NCBI GenBank assembly: GCA_030867875.1
Contig: JAOWCC010001501.1
Span: forward strand, 22,999,036-23,063,035
Direction of reading: 5' to 3'
Source: Actinernus sp. WN-2022
Lineage: Eukaryota > Cnidaria > Anthozoa > Actiniaria > Actinernidae
DNA length: 64,000 nt
Program-made: the position numbers and the translations under genes
The notes under the pieces: model-generated
What the model saw: the letters and a program-made list of their open reading frames with translations, nothing else
Databases searched by the model: none
What the model was told of the DNA's origin: nothing
Shown here: piece by piece, positions 21,365 through 36,744 of the stretch
How the letters are laid out: every line of letters begins with the position of its first letter
How positions within the stretch are numbered: the first letter of the stretch is position 1

Positions 21365-21629
21365 GCTTTATTTATCGAGGGTGACACTTGACAGTACAGT
21401 AACTGATAACCTCATGGCCCTCTAATAAAATTAAAACATAAAGGAGCAATTTTCAAGTCTGAAAGCTAATTTACAATACTGCTGAAGAAAAATATTAATA
21501 TTATAATTTATGTTAAAAACCAATTGCTAAAAATACTACTAAGAGATTTGAACTAACTACCAATATATACTCTTTACAAATATACTATTTACAACTAATC
21601 AGTTACTATTTAACAACTAATCTTACAAC

Positions 21630-21940
21630 AATTGCCCTATATCATTATGACGTCAAATCAAAACAATTTATTGTTTAAACGCTAAGGATCACGGTCGTGG
21701 GAGGGGGACAAAACAGCAACAACACAAAGGAAATCACTATCAAATGCATTTTGTAGAACGTAGAATAGCGGTAACAGCCACCAAATACGGTAAACATTGT
21801 GGGATAAACATTGATACAGCTGATATCTGGAAACCAGACAATTCTAAGTTAAATTTTCCTCAGCAGAGCAGATTTAGTTCAAAATTCTATTGTTCCCCTC
21901 ATAAACAAGCCGTGACGTCATAATGATATAGGGCAATTGT
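21630..21940. repeat. Inverted-repeat element, ~310 bp
   Basis: 'aattgccctatatcattatgacgtca' at 21630-21655 is repeated inverted at 21914-21940 without mismatch over 26 bp. The interior does not pair. It looks like a miniature TIR element. No coding capacity. Confidence 0.7.
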
Positions 21941-22254
21941 ATTGAAATAATCACAGAAAATTAAATCAGATTTTAAAATGTAAGGACGCTTTTTGCTGAC
22001 ATAAAAAGCTTTTGTAAAGATAAAGTAAACGGTTTTGGTATAATGGTCAGATACCCGTGTATCCAAATGGAATGCTTCTAAACTCACACTACGTGAAAAC
22101 ACAATTGACCACACTAAGAATCGGCCTTGCGAACCTAACACAGTACAAATAACAAGTAGAAAGCGACCCTCTATACTGTTCAATGACAGTTCTGTGCGAA
22201 CAAAATTGGTTGCTTGTTTTTGTATTCTGAACCCCTCTACGTTCTAACCGATCA

Positions 22255-22498
22255 GGGCACTGTTCCTCAAAGCCTGATAAGCTAATTCAGGATTAAGGGT
22301 TATCTTCAGTTCGATTTGCTAACTCGTGGACTGCTAATTTGGTGTTAAAAATTGATGAGGAATGAGTAGTACCGGGTATTATATTCTTCAGTGTAATCCT
22401 ATAATAACGAAACACACCTTTTACAAAGAGAACCAAACTCTGGCCGGTTAAATGATTTTATCCAGGATTAAATGCTATAATCGGGCTTCGAGGAACTC
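22255..22498. mobile_element. Miniature inverted-repeat element (GTTCCT...AGGAAC family), diverged
   Basis: The ends GTTCCTCAAAGCCTGATAAG and inverted GTTCCTCGAAGCCCGATTAT both run into 'aggattaa/taatcctgg'. The same pattern is much better preserved at 36776-36902, so this is an older member of that family. Confidence 0.65.
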
Positions 22499-22940
22499 AG
22501 GCCAGATATTAAGCAAGCATCTTACCATGCAATATGAGCCTTAACCGCGCCAACGTTTCAGTACTACATCGAGAGTCTTTCAGGAACAACTGGCTTGAAG
22601 GCAACGCATTCACAGACCTCTAGCTCTAGGTAGAGTTGTCTCAAGTGACTTTAGAGCTGTGAGATATTGATCAGCACAACGACAGCTGCCGAAATTAATT
22701 TAGATTGTGTCTTGGAAGATAACATAGGACATGTTGTTGACAATACACTAGGACATCATTCAATATAATTCGTTCCGACTTTGACAGCAATAGGAAAATT
22801 GAATAATTATCAGATTTGTTTTCAGTTTTACGGTGAGGCGGTGAGGCGTACGTTTTAGGAAGCATTGAAATGACCAGTCATACAAAACCTACATGTTGAT
22901 CGACCACTTAAGAACAGCCAATCGGATTTGCAGTTAAAAA
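22499..22940. other. No feature seen
   Basis: AT-rich sequence upstream of receptor 1 without recognised genes or repeats. It could contain the 5' exon and promoter of receptor 1, which cannot be placed from sequence alone. Confidence 0.4.
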
Positions 22941-22942
22941 TA

Positions 22943-23172
22943 TACCGTATTTCCTTAAATAATCTCGCTCGAATAATCTCCCCTTTCCCGTCCGATTCTC
23001 GAATGATTTCAATGATATTTGTTACGTACGCTACTGCCGTTTGCCACTTGGTACACTAGTGACGTCTCTTTAGTAAGTGGACATCCAGCTTGTCATAATC
23101 CCGTCATAATCGTCCCTTTTTTGGCTTCCGAAAAAAATATATCTCCCGGGGCGACTATTCAAGGAAATACGA
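22943..23172. mobile_element. Miniature inverted-repeat element, ~230 bp
   Basis: 'taccgtatttccttaaata' at 22943 pairs with 'tattcaaggaaatacgata' at 23152-23172. A second pairing between 'cgaataatctccc' and 'gggcgactattc' supports the arms. Non-coding. Confidence 0.6.
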
Positions 23173-23854
23173 TATATTAAAACATGTTTGTTTCAGTTAA
23201 TTTGAAATGCGTACGTATTCTATTTTCTCAAATATGGCTTGCGCTTATGGCCATTTACATCTTGCTTCTTTACGTTCAATTAAGAATAGCACATTTCACC
23301 GATTGCCAATTAGATGTGTCAGTTCGCGGGATCAGTTAAACTGCGATATGTTTTCAAAAATACCACACTTGGTGCTTATATGATTTAACCTCCGTTGGGA
23401 CTAACAGCTCATTTTATTATTTACCCTAATAAGTGATCCTCCAATCAGATGGCTGTATCTGGGTCACTGGGTCACATTCTCAAGAATACAGATATTTACG
23501 GTTTTCACTATTCCCCACTTTAACTATATCAACTCGACAACTTTACACTGGTAAATAGGGAACTGGCTGCTGCATACGATTAGCATAGGGTTAGCCCAGC
23601 TGCTAGTGAAGCAACAGACCCTGTTTATTAACGTATGTCTCAAACTATTCCTCAAATTCAAACTAATACTGTAATGACTGAAAACTACATATTATGGAAT
23701 AGCCCACCTGCTGCACGCCAGGAAAAAAAACCGTTTAGGAGGAAACCTGGTCCCTCCCGATTGCAGATTCAGGCAGTTATACAACCTTGAGGGAGAAAAC
23801 ATCAATTTGCTGCTATTCTTCTAACCGCAGCAAACAATCATTTTTGTCATTCGT

Positions 23855-24005
23855 GCGAGAAGCTATTTCAAACACTCATTCAGCGTGTTTCAAATACAGG
23901 TTCAAAATCGCAAAAACAATTAAACCCTCGGGGTTGCGTCCCTTGGGATTCACTGTTTTTTCCGGTGTTTGGAACCCCTGATGAAACACTAAAATGAGTG
24001 TTAAT
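23855..24005. repeat. Palindromic dispersed repeat, copy 1
   Basis: Outer arms 'gctatttcaaacactcatt' and 'aatgagtgttaattatagc' enclose 'ggtt...tttggaacccctgatgaaacact'. Two other copies with the same layout are at 43185-43350 and 51480-51640. Confidence 0.7.
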
Positions 24006-24184
24006 TATAGCAAGAGGAAACGAATTTCAACGGCTGTCCTCATTTTTTTCGAAATCTGCCGTTAATCTTTGATTAAATCCATTTTAATAGACGGGAATTA
24101 TGTTGGTATGTATACGAGTCAATTCCAAAAGCGATCCCCTCCCCTTCCGAGCATTTGACTCAAGTTGAGCTCCACATAGTGGGG

Positions 24185-24275
24185 AAATTTGACGCCGAAT
24201 CAAGCGCCGAATCAAGCCCCGAACCGGCGGGCATTTAACCACTGAACTAATACTGTTCAGCGGTCCTTGTTAAAA
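24185..24275 (-). repeat. tRNA-like SINE head
   Basis: On the minus strand, TTAGTTCAGTGGTTAAATGC (A box-like) is followed by GGTTCGGGGCTTGATTC (B box-like). Only the head is recognisable; body and tail are not defined. Confidence 0.5.
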
Positions 24276-24619
24276 GAATTTTGCGTAATGTGGTCACGGG
24301 TTCGTTCGCGTTCATTTTTTGTGGTCGACTTATTGTTGTAATCAATTGAAATACATACACATGCCACTTGGCATATAGTGTGGAATTCATTATATACCAT
24401 TTTTGACACTGAGAAAAGTTAACCCTTTCATATCCCTTCTATAAAAAATAGTACCCCTTTCACATACCTTTCCACTTGAGTAACCCTTAAAATACTTGGG
24501 TGAATCAGCCGTTAGGTGCGTCTGTTCGAGATATTTTGAAAGGTCCTTTTAAATACCTAAATGACAGTTTTCTCTACCCTTTTCTAAACCCCCCCGCCCC
24601 TGGTGTCGTAATTTGATAT

Positions 24620-25575
24620 GATAACTCTGGAAGCCCGGTTTTGAAGCTATTGGCGGAGCTAGTTTATCACTTACTTGCAAATTTAATCCATCCCAAACAG
24701 AACTGCTCGCAATAGTCAAAATGGGGCTGAATTAGTGCTTGGTATACTTTGTTTGGAGAGCAGTGCTTCTGGAGATGAAAGGTCTTATGCGTTTATTATA
24801 AAGGGCACCTACGGCAGAAGAGATTTTCTTCGATTTTAAATTTTCGTCAACATGTTTTGACCAAGAAAGGCGCTCATCAATCACAAGGCCTAATGATTTG
24901 CATGCTCGACCCTCTTGACTTTATTTCCTTCGATTTCTATATTCATCTGGTTATTCTCCTGGGCAAGTACTCTTCAACGAGAACCTATAATACCACGAAT
25001 TCGGCCGTCCGCTTGGCAATATTAAGACTTTGTTTAATAGCCTTGATCCAGCACTGAGATTGCTGAGCTCAGAGTTTATTACCCTTTCTAAGTCATTTCA
25101 ACCGCTGGCTGTGTAGCTAATATTTGTGTCTTCAGCGAACATCTTCGGAGAAGCTACTAACACTGAGACAGTTCGGAAGGTCGTTTATGTAAATTAAAAA
25201 GAGCAGAGGACCGAGTATACTAGCAGAAGGACGCACAAGTAATTGTTGAAGCATAAATGATTTCATTTCACATTACATTTTTGTGTCCGATCACTAAGGT
25301 ATGACTCAGACCATTTAAAACTGTTTTGGTCTACACCATAGTTTGAATGCTTTTGTAGTACAATCAGCTGTGGTTAGTCGTATCAAATGCCTTCTTTAGA
25401 TCTATAAAAATACTCCATTCAAGAGGCCAGTGCCCAATGCTAGTAAAATGCAAATTGAAAGCTTCTGCTATGTCGGGAGGTGAGCTAATGCAGTGTTTCC
25501 CGATTTTTATTTCTAATACATTTTTCGATTTGTTGCAGTGTCGCGAACTTAACTCCGTATGAGGATCCATGTTTT
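24620..25575 (-). pseudogene. CR1-like LINE remnant
   Basis: On the minus strand pieces of a LINE reverse transcriptase appear in order: SSPPDIAEAFNLHFTSIG (N-terminal region), WSIFIDLKKAFDTTNHS (block A), MFAEDTN (a damaged YADDTN block C) and LGLVIDERLSWSKHV (thumb region). The segment between blocks A and C is shortened and full of stops. Non-functional. Confidence 0.8.
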
Positions 25576-25754
25576 TCTAGGGTTTGTTTTGTAACTCTCG
25601 AGGTTTTCCGTAAAATAATGTCGTTTATTTAGCTATCTTAATTGCGTTATTTCTGTTTGTACTGTTGCCACACCAATGGATCACCAGTTAGCGCGGCTTT
25701 CTATTTTAGAAATCTTTTTTTGTGCATTCCACGCAACAGCTTACTGGAGGGCAT

Positions 25755-25975
25755 GAATGGGGTTAACTGACTACTGACAAACAGCCTTAAAAATAACTGA
25801 CAACTGACAAATGACGATTTTTTTTACTGACAACCGAAAAATAACTGACAACTGACAAATTTGGTTTTTGTGGGTCAAACATTGTAAATTTTCTCTAGTA
25901 ATGATTAACTAGGGCTAACTGACAACTGACAAATGGCCAAAATTTTAACTGACAACTGACATGTCATTCAGACCC
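25755..25975. repeat. Array of AACTGACAACTGACAAAT-type units
   Basis: The octamer AACTGACA recurs many times, usually as pairs (AACTGACAACTGACAAAT) separated by 10-60 bp of varied sequence. This is an interspersed short-motif array, not a strict tandem satellite. Confidence 0.85.
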
Positions 25976-26159
25976 TCTTACTGGTATGGGGACCTTTTTT
26001 AATTATTTAAACAATATTTGGGCTTTACATTTGCTCCAAGAGCTCTAAGCTCATCGTGGGGGCTCACGTGAATTAATTAGCACAAATTGACCACGCAGAA
26101 GCACAGAACAAACCTGACAACGAGATAGGAAAAAATACTGAGATAACAAGTTACATCTC

Positions 26160-26393
26160 TCAATTAAAACGTCCTGATTGGCTTATGAAAGTCCTTACGG
26201 CAATAAAAATAACAGCATTAGTATCAAAGTTCAAAATTGATAGACCGTTCATTAGAACGTCTACTCTTTTAGATAAACTAGTTCTCACTGACCAGGCGTT
26301 ACCGGCATTCTGCACAACAGAGGTAAGCATTGTCGCACATAGAGCAGCAAAACGAGGGCAAATCATCAAAAAATGGGTAACATTGCCTAACAT
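26160..26393 (-). pseudogene. LINE C-terminal fragment
   Basis: A 77-codon minus-strand frame contains VTHFLMICPRFAALCATML, matching the 'HFLLxCPxFxxxR' motif near the C terminus of many LINE ORF2 proteins, followed by a conserved-looking tail. No RT upstream on that strand. Confidence 0.6.
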
Positions 26394-26399
26394 TTTTTT

Positions 26400-27200
26400 A
26401 ACGGTGCATTAATAATCGTTTCCAAACCACACTTCATTTGGATCTTTATATAAATCGACATTGCTCCATGCCTTTTGTTCAAGATTGATTTATAGATGAA
26501 TAGCCTTTGTAACTATGTTGGCGTAAGAGGGCAGGAGAATAGAAATTTTCCCGAAAGTAATCAACACATAAAACTACTGCCGGATATTTCTGTTCGACCT
26601 ATCAATACAAAAAAAATTAAGAACTAATCACTATTTTGTTTTGATTAGTTAATTTATTTTGGTGACAAATTTCCGACAGCCGAAGGCTTATAATAATTAC
26701 AAGCCCCCGGATTGAGCTGAATGCGGCCGTTGTTTTAAGAGGTACTTATTAGGGAGAAAAGTTCCGTTGGAAGCCAGTCTTTAGTTACGCCAATTCAAAG
26801 TACCGGCTAGTTGTACAAACTATTCATGTACATGCATATATATGACAAAAGTGTGATATTTCCAGGAAATTATTTTGATGAGGAAATTGCTTCCTTTGTA
26901 TAGGCTCAGGTCGCCCATCATCATATGTTACGCAAACGTGCCTTTGTCAATAGGAGTATCGTCGTACCATTCTTAGAGTTAGTACTTATAGCGCTAAAAA
27001 CCGCTCGAGTCGAATGTGGAGAACTCCTTAACGTAAAGCGAACTGCAGGCATAAGGGGAGCTATCTTTGACTAAGACAGCAGAGTGACAATTGCAATTGC
27101 CCTTTTAAAGCAGCAGCTACGGCTCGTATCCGCTCACCAAGAAAACTGCCAGTAAAAGGAATTTAAGAAGAAACGGCGACAAGACATCGGGTAAGAGGGC
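26400..27200. other. Upstream region of receptor 3, no feature defined
   Basis: No coding or repeat features recognised. The region is AT-rich and probably holds the promoter or a 5' UTR intron of receptor 3. Confidence 0.35.
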
Positions 27201-27212
27201 ATTGAAGATTAC

Positions 27213-28367
27213 TTGGTACCAGGAACCGAGTGTACTGAAAAAATACCGTTGATCGATAACGATAGACTGCTCGTCATTCTAAGTACTGTCAAACGAACGC
27301 ATAGACAAGAACTCATCATGCCATTCTCAGTTGTCCACACCTCTATTTTTACTACAGAACTAGTCCTCGCATTAGTAGGGAACTCGTTTATCTTAGCACT
27401 GTGTTTTCGCTTTAAAGAACTTCGCACCATATCGAACATTCTACTCTGTAACGCGGCCACCGCGGATCTTCTCAATTCCGTCATCAATATTTCACTCGCA
27501 ATGGACTACCTGTTCTTCCCGACAGGAAACCTGGAGGGAATGACCGCACCTGTTGTTGTGAACATTCTGATCGTATTCTTTCTGGTCTCGACATTGCAAT
27601 GTAATACAGTTCTAATGGTTGACCGCCTCTTGTGTGTAAAATATACACTATACTATAATGCTTGGAAAACCAAACGCAAAGCTGGATTGATAATCATGGC
27701 GATTTGGCTGGGCGCGGCTACAATGACAGCAGCTATGTCCACAATTCGAATTATTCGAGAGCCACTCGAAACCTCAACAACACCCTTGCAGTACTTGGAG
27801 GACCAGTATTCAAGAACTGGCAAGTTTTCTAGCCTTACTATAGTTTTTGTTATGTTCTCTCTGACTGTTTTGGTTGTTGTGATATTTTTAGAGCTTCGAA
27901 AGGTTACCAAAAAGCGTATCACCTTGATGGGCTCCACTTTGATTTGTAACAAGAAACAGGCCGCGCAAACAACCAAGGACATCTACGCTGTTAAAACACT
28001 TCTACTTATTACATCAGCCTTCATAGGAAGTTATTGTATATCGGTATTCACTTCCATATTACGAATCGCGGGATACTCTTCTTCAGATTTCGATAAGTTG
28101 ATGGATGTGCATTTTCGAGCATTCTGTAACTTAGCGAGCCTACATGCCAGTGAAATGATCAATCCTATGATCTATCTCTGTCGCATGGCTTATTTTCGCC
28201 AAGCAGTTAGGTGTTTTCTGCGAGCTCCTTGTGGAAGACGTCCAATGAGGCGAAAACCGAACATTGTTGTTCCAATAAAATCTCGTGTGGTACGAAAGCC
28301 TGTACAAGCAGAGCTGTCGACAAGGGTTCAAAGAAACTTGGTCCAAAACTGCGACACGTTGAACTGA
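27213..28367 (+). CDS. Rhodopsin-class GPCR (receptor 3), divergent
   Basis: Intronless frame encoding a seven-helix receptor of 384 residues, or 349 if translation starts at the ATG at 27318 (MPFSVVHTS), the more natural N terminus. TM1 has ALVGNSFIL, TM2 NAATADLLN with the conserved aspartate, TM3 LMVDRLLCV (DRL in place of DRY), TM7 SEMINPMIYLCR (NPxxY as NPMIY). TM6 lacks proline and CWxP (AFIGSYCISV). The TM3-top cysteine is absent and the retinal-lysine position is histidine, as in receptors 1 and 2. YNAWKTKRKA after TM3 and FRQAVRCFLRAPCGR after TM7 match the same places in receptors 1 and 2 (AWKTRNKA, FRRA...REPCG), which suggests a common, older origin. Basic C-terminal tail. Ligand unknown. 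Confidence 0.85.
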   Translation: MVPGTECTEKIPLIDNDRLLVILSTVKRTHRQELIMPFSVVHTSIFTTELVLALVGNSFILALCFRFKELRTISNILLCNAATADLLNSVINISLAMDYLFFPTGNLEGMTAPVVVNILIVFFLVSTLQCNTVLMVDRLLCVKYTLYYNAWKTKRKAGLIIMAIWLGAATMTAAMSTIRIIREPLETSTTPLQYLEDQYSRTGKFSSLTIVFVMFSLTVLVVVIFLELRKVTKKRITLMGSTLICNKKQAAQTTKDIYAVKTLLLITSAFIGSYCISVFTSILRIAGYSSSDFDKLMDVHFRAFCNLASLHASEMINPMIYLCRMAYFRQAVRCFLRAPCGRRPMRRKPNIVVPIKSRVVRKPVQAELSTRVQRNLVQNCDTLN

Positions 28368-28774
28368 GCTGCGCATTTGAATGCCAAAAAAAGAAATCGT
28401 AACGGCAACGGTACGCACTTTTTTTTCTAGTCAAATGTTGTTTCTTTTTTTGCGCGCTTTTTGTTGCTGTTTTGACGCTGGGATTTCAGTCAAAGAAGTG
28501 GATGTTTCATTCAGGTCAAAGAAGTGACATAAGCCCGATCTATACGAGAAGCGTTTTGGGCGCGGGCATTCCTAACTTGAGCACGACACTCCAAACAGAC
28601 GGGCCGAGACTACCCTTTCACAAGGTCTCACAACTGTTATATTTTCGGACACGAGTACCCGAAATATTTCTATATATATACACGACAACAATTACTTAGG
28701 GGGTCCGTGCCGATACGGTTTGGGCACGCCTGCCTAACATTTAGGAGTTCCGGGCCCAAAATGTTTATCGAATA

Positions 28775-29700
28775 GAGATGTTTGAGGCCGAAGACGTAAC
28801 GCAGGGATATGCTTGAGCGCAGCCCTCGGCAAATAATTAGTTTGTAGATATAGTTTTTTTTTTTTTTTCGTATTGTATGGCTTTCTTTGCGACGCTCGGC
28901 GTTTTAAAGGAATTGGCCATGGATGTAGATAGAGTTTCATTGAGGCCGAAGACGTAACGCAGGGATATGCTTGAGCGCAGCCCTCGGCAAATAATTAGTT
29001 TGTAGATATAGTTCGTTTTTTTTCGTATTGTATTGCTTTCTTTGCGACGCTCGGCGTTTTCAGGGAATTGGCCATGGATGTAGATAGAGTTTCATTGAGG
29101 CCGAAGACGTAACGCAGAGATATGCTTGAGCGCAGCCCTCGGCATAGCAGGCGTTTTCAGTTGGGGATTTTTTTCGCCAACTATCGCGGCCATCAAAAAC
29201 CGCCGCCAGGAGAGCTGGGGAGAGGAAGAAAAAGAGGGGGACGGGAGGGGGATGGAAGAGGAAAGAACGCGTTCTAACCGAGAAGACCCTGGAGACGAGG
29301 TTCCCCCTCCCCCCCTTTTTCTTCCTCTCCCCAGCTCTCCCTCTCTTCCTCTAGGCCAAGATGGCGGCGGTTTTTGATGGCCGCGATAGTTGGCGAAAAA
29401 AATCCCCCGTTACGCAGGCTACCCTCGGCAAGTAATCTTGTACACATTTCAATTGTTTCAGTTTTTTCACGTTTTGTGCCTTTTTCAGTTTTACGCTCGG
29501 AATTTTAAAGAAATAGATGTAAATAGAGTTATATTCAGGCCGAAGAAGTATCATAACTGATGCGATTGAGCGCCCCCTTGACGTATAACCTTCTGCAAGT
29601 AATGTTGTACATATTGTTTCCTTTTTTCGCGTTTTGTGGCTTTTTTACGCTTTGCATTTTCAAAGAATTGGTTGTACATAGTTTCATTCAGGCCGAAAGA
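28775..29700. repeat. ~155-160-bp minisatellite, about five units
   Basis: Units start at 'gaggccgaagacgtaacg' (28782, 28943, 29098) and more diverged at 29537 and 29689. The first three are nearly identical, the last two diverged. Each has a T-rich stretch and 'gacgctcggcgtttt'. The third unit is interrupted by the element at 29145-29421. Confidence 0.9.
29145..29421. mobile_element. Mutator-like miniature element with 9-bp target duplication
   Basis: A 277-bp element with long inverted arms (GGGGATTTTTTTCGCCAACT at the left, inverted at the right, over about 45 bp) and ends TAGCAGGCG/CGCAGGCTA. It is flanked by an exact 9-bp duplication CCCTCGGCA (29136-29144 and 29422-29430). Nine-base duplications with long TIRs indicate a Mutator-like transposase in trans. 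The interior is purine/pyrimidine-rich and non-coding. Confidence 0.85.
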
Positions 29701-29979
29701 CAGAGATTCGGTTGAGCCACGCAGCATATAAGCAACTTTTTCTCCTCCCTCCCCCCATATTTATAAAATTAAATGTACCCATAGGCGACATGCAAAACCC
29801 ATTGCGGGATCGAATCGTGAAAACGAGGTCAGTCGGTACCATTGAGGATGGTATATTTACCTGTTTTCGTGCTATTCCCGACATTCAGTTACAGGTTGGA
29901 AACATTTTTTAAAACAAATGATATGGGAGTACTAATGGCAAAAGGTCCGATATGTAAAATTTTGGCGAATATTAAAATA

Positions 29980-30055
29980 GCTAGACCAATCGACCTCTCT
30001 TTCATGATTCCACCCCAGAACCCAGCAATGGCTTTTGCAAAAGGTCATCAATAAC
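29980..30055. repeat. Dispersed repeat shared with 57740-57795
   Basis: 'ctagaccaatcgacctctctttcatgattc' and 'accccagaac' recur at 57742-57782. No frame is conserved between the two. Confidence 0.65.
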
Positions 30056-30064
30056 ACTATATCA

Positions 30065-30250
30065 ATAGGCTTCTTGTGATATATGCCGCTTCACTTGTCA
30101 CCTACAAAGGTTTCAGTATGAGGCTCAGTTTCTTGGAGAATTGATTAAATTTCATTTGTCCTCTGAATCTCATATCGAAACCTTTAATTTCCGTCTGCGT
30201 GACAAGTGAAGCCTATATCGAAAGTGGGATATGTTGCATTATTGATAATA
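30065..30250. repeat. Hairpin element, CTTCACTTGTCAC family
   Basis: 'ataggcttc...gcttcacttgtcac...aaaggtttc' pairs with 'cgaaaccttt...gtgacaagtgaagcctat'. The same design (ATAGCCCAC..., fast-decaying arms) is seen at 41605-41802 and 44766-45072. Confidence 0.65.
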
Positions 30251-30519
30251 GGCCACTTTGGAAACGAGTAGGATATTGGGGCGAGGGTGGTCTGTCGCCT
30301 GTAACGATCCCAAGCATCTCAGCGAAGGATATCTCGTACAGAACCCATGTTTGTTCGTAAAAGAAACAAGTTTTACATATACTGGTATTTATCTACGTAT
30401 ACAGCCATACTATCTTCATTTTCCTTCGTAACCACGTTGCAGTTTCTTGGTATTTCGTTGGACAGGTGGCCATTATATAACAATATTAAATTTTGATTTG
30501 GTACATTTACTAATTAGGC

Positions 30520-30678
30520 AATTCACCCTTCTCACACAGCGGCCATGTTGGATAGAAACAATAGATTTTGCGTGGCTAGCCTCGCACTAAGCAGATTCAG
30601 AACGAGGTTAGACGGGAGAAAACAAAGGTTTTTATTCTCCTGGGACTCTAGATGGCCGCCGCGTGAGAAGGGTGAATT
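30520..30678. mobile_element. Miniature inverted-repeat element, 159 bp
   Basis: Ends AATTCACCCTTCTCACACAG and, inverted, AATTCACCCTTCTCACGCGG pair over about 28 bp, including GGCCATxTxG next to each arm. No coding capacity. Confidence 0.75.
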
Positions 30679-30689
30679 TGGTGCAATTC

Positions 30690-31900
30690 CGTATCAGTTT
30701 GGTATAGGGCTAGGGGTACATTACTTCCTCCAGGGCTCCAAATTAACGCTCGCAAAATGCCAGCAGATGTTTTAATTTGCAAGTGAAAAAATCTTCACTA
30801 GCAAATTTCTGCGAGTCGATCTTCCTTTAAAGGGGAACTCAACCCTAAAATCAACCCAACGTCTTTACAAAGATGTATTCGAAAGAAATAAGTCCTGCTA
30901 TTTAATGTCGGGGACAGGATGGCAAAACTAATTTATTCCCCATATACTACGTCACAAATTACGAGACTTGAGCCGTCTGTACATACCGGAGGCTGTAAGG
31001 AAGGTTTTCGGATTTTCTCCTCATAGACGCGCAACACAGAAAAATTAAATAGCAGAACCTATTTATTTCGAATATATGTTTGTATAGACATTGGGTTGAT
31101 TTTAGGTCCCCTTTAAGGTACAACTTGGAGTCTGAAAACTGCAAACAAACGTTCCATATTTACAACAGAGTTTATCAGCTTAATTCTTACCCAATGAATG
31201 ACTAAAAGTAAATTATATAAAGTGACGGTGAACAAATAGAATATTAGCATGTGCCATTTCATTCTTCCAGTATCCTCCGGATTTTTGGCAGTGGAAAAAC
31301 CCTAATAGTAGACATTTACTACGAAGTGGATTTAGAAGTTCGAGCCCTATCCCCTCAGACTTTCTTTAAGCAGATGGTATGGGACTTATTATCCTTGTTT
31401 TGCACCAATTTAAAATTACTAATGGTTTCTTCAGTCGGTGAATAAATTATGAGAAGCCAATCAAAGCAACTTCAGAGCACACCTAGTGTCATCCAAAAAC
31501 TATGCCCACAAAGTAACTGCTCTGTCTGGCTCCACCTCCAAGAAATTATGTCATCTTGCAAACAAGTGTTACATTATGAAAATGAGTGCTACCGCGGTCC
31601 GCAGGTCTCGAAGTGACTGAATAATAATTTAGCTAAGGCATGAAACTTCGTATTGAGAATCACTCCAAATTCAAACATTTTAGAACGACAAAATTCCACA
31701 TATTTTTGCTATCCCCTGTGACTGCAGACCGCGTGTTTTCTATAATCTAGCTGGAGTGGCGAGGTATTTCAGTGTTTTCTGCAAATTCTCTCAATGCTAA
31801 TATATTCTTATATATGCTAAATTATTCTAGCTGACTGCGGACAGCGGTTTTCTACAACCTAGCTGGAGTAGCGGGGTGTATTCTATACTTTAGCCAACAT
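30690..31900. other. No gene recognised
   Basis: Between 30830 and 31120 'ggggaactcaaccctaaaatcaaccca' pairs with 'gggttgattttaggtcccc', suggesting a further hairpin element of about 290 bp. The plus-strand frame 31251-31445 has no known family. The rest is unannotated. Confidence 0.4.
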
Positions 31901-31901
31901 C

Positions 31902-31907
31902 TTTATT
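31902..31907 (-). promoter_or_regulatory. Candidate polyadenylation signal of TRIAP1
   Basis: AATAAA on the minus strand, about 310 bp after the TRIAP1 stop codon. Position is plausible for a 3' UTR but unproven. Confidence 0.35.
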
Positions 31908-32213
31908 AAAGCTGTCTTCAGAAAAAGACAAATCAAGAGTCTTATTCTTTTAAGCAAAAGAAACACAGATGGGGGCTACATGTACTTTCATCCTATAACA
32001 GCCGGCGGACATCCGTTGGTTGCTGGCTTCTATCGAGAACCCTGAAGTTGTGCTTCTGTGCTGTCCTAGGTACGCCGTAGCTGCCAAGATGGCTCCATCT
32101 CTCTCAATAAAGCAGTAGGTTGCAGTATCTCAGCTGTTATGTTAGACTCAGCTGATAGGCCACTGCTGAATGTCTTTTCTGTGCATCTTTTAGGAACACA
32201 ACTCTTGTGTTTA

Positions 32214-36048
<3,835 letters not shown>

Positions 36049-36744
36049 ATGCAAAAATTAAAAATGGCGGACTGTTCTACTAGAGAAGTTATCACTTTGC
36101 AATTCGGGCATTACTCCAATTTTGTTGGAACGCATTGGTGGAATCTTCAAGAATCATCATTCTGCTATGATCCTAGTGCTTCCATAACGAAAGAACTCAA
36201 TCATGATTGTTTGTTTCGCGAGGGGGTTACTCTTAACGGCCAAGAAACCTATACCCCGCGATTGTTGCTGTTTGATTTGAAGGGAAGTCTGCGAAACCTC
36301 CCCATTGCGGGCTCGTTATATCACTCTCCTCCTAAAGAGGATGATATCGGATGGGAAGGGCAACTTTCTGTGCACCGGTCGAGTCAAGAACCAAAGAATG
36401 AATTCCAAATTGATATAGATGATGAATCAATGCTGGCTGATGAAACATCCACAGACCCACCCCCAGGGATTGGGACAGGAGAAGAAGTTAGTGATTCCCA
36501 ACAGGGTCCAAATAAGGTTTATGATATTGATAAAGACGTTTTATTCTGGTCAGATTATCTAGGCACTCAGCTACATCCAAGAACGATAAATTTAGTTGGG
36601 GAATATTTACACGATGCAGAAACGTTCCCATTTGACGTGTTTGGATATGGACAGGGTTTGTACAAAGAAGGAAGCTTGTGCGATCAGTTTGAAGATGGAC
36701 TGCATTTCTTTGCTGAAGAATGTGACAGACTGCAAGGGTTTCAG
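36049..36744 (+). CDS. MSTO1: MSTO1 exon 1
   Basis: 232 codons, donor CAG|GTGAGT. Contains the tubulin-like N-terminal region and a low-complexity acidic linker (DIDDESMLADETST). Translation past the donor runs into a miniature element and is not coding. Confidence 0.93.
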
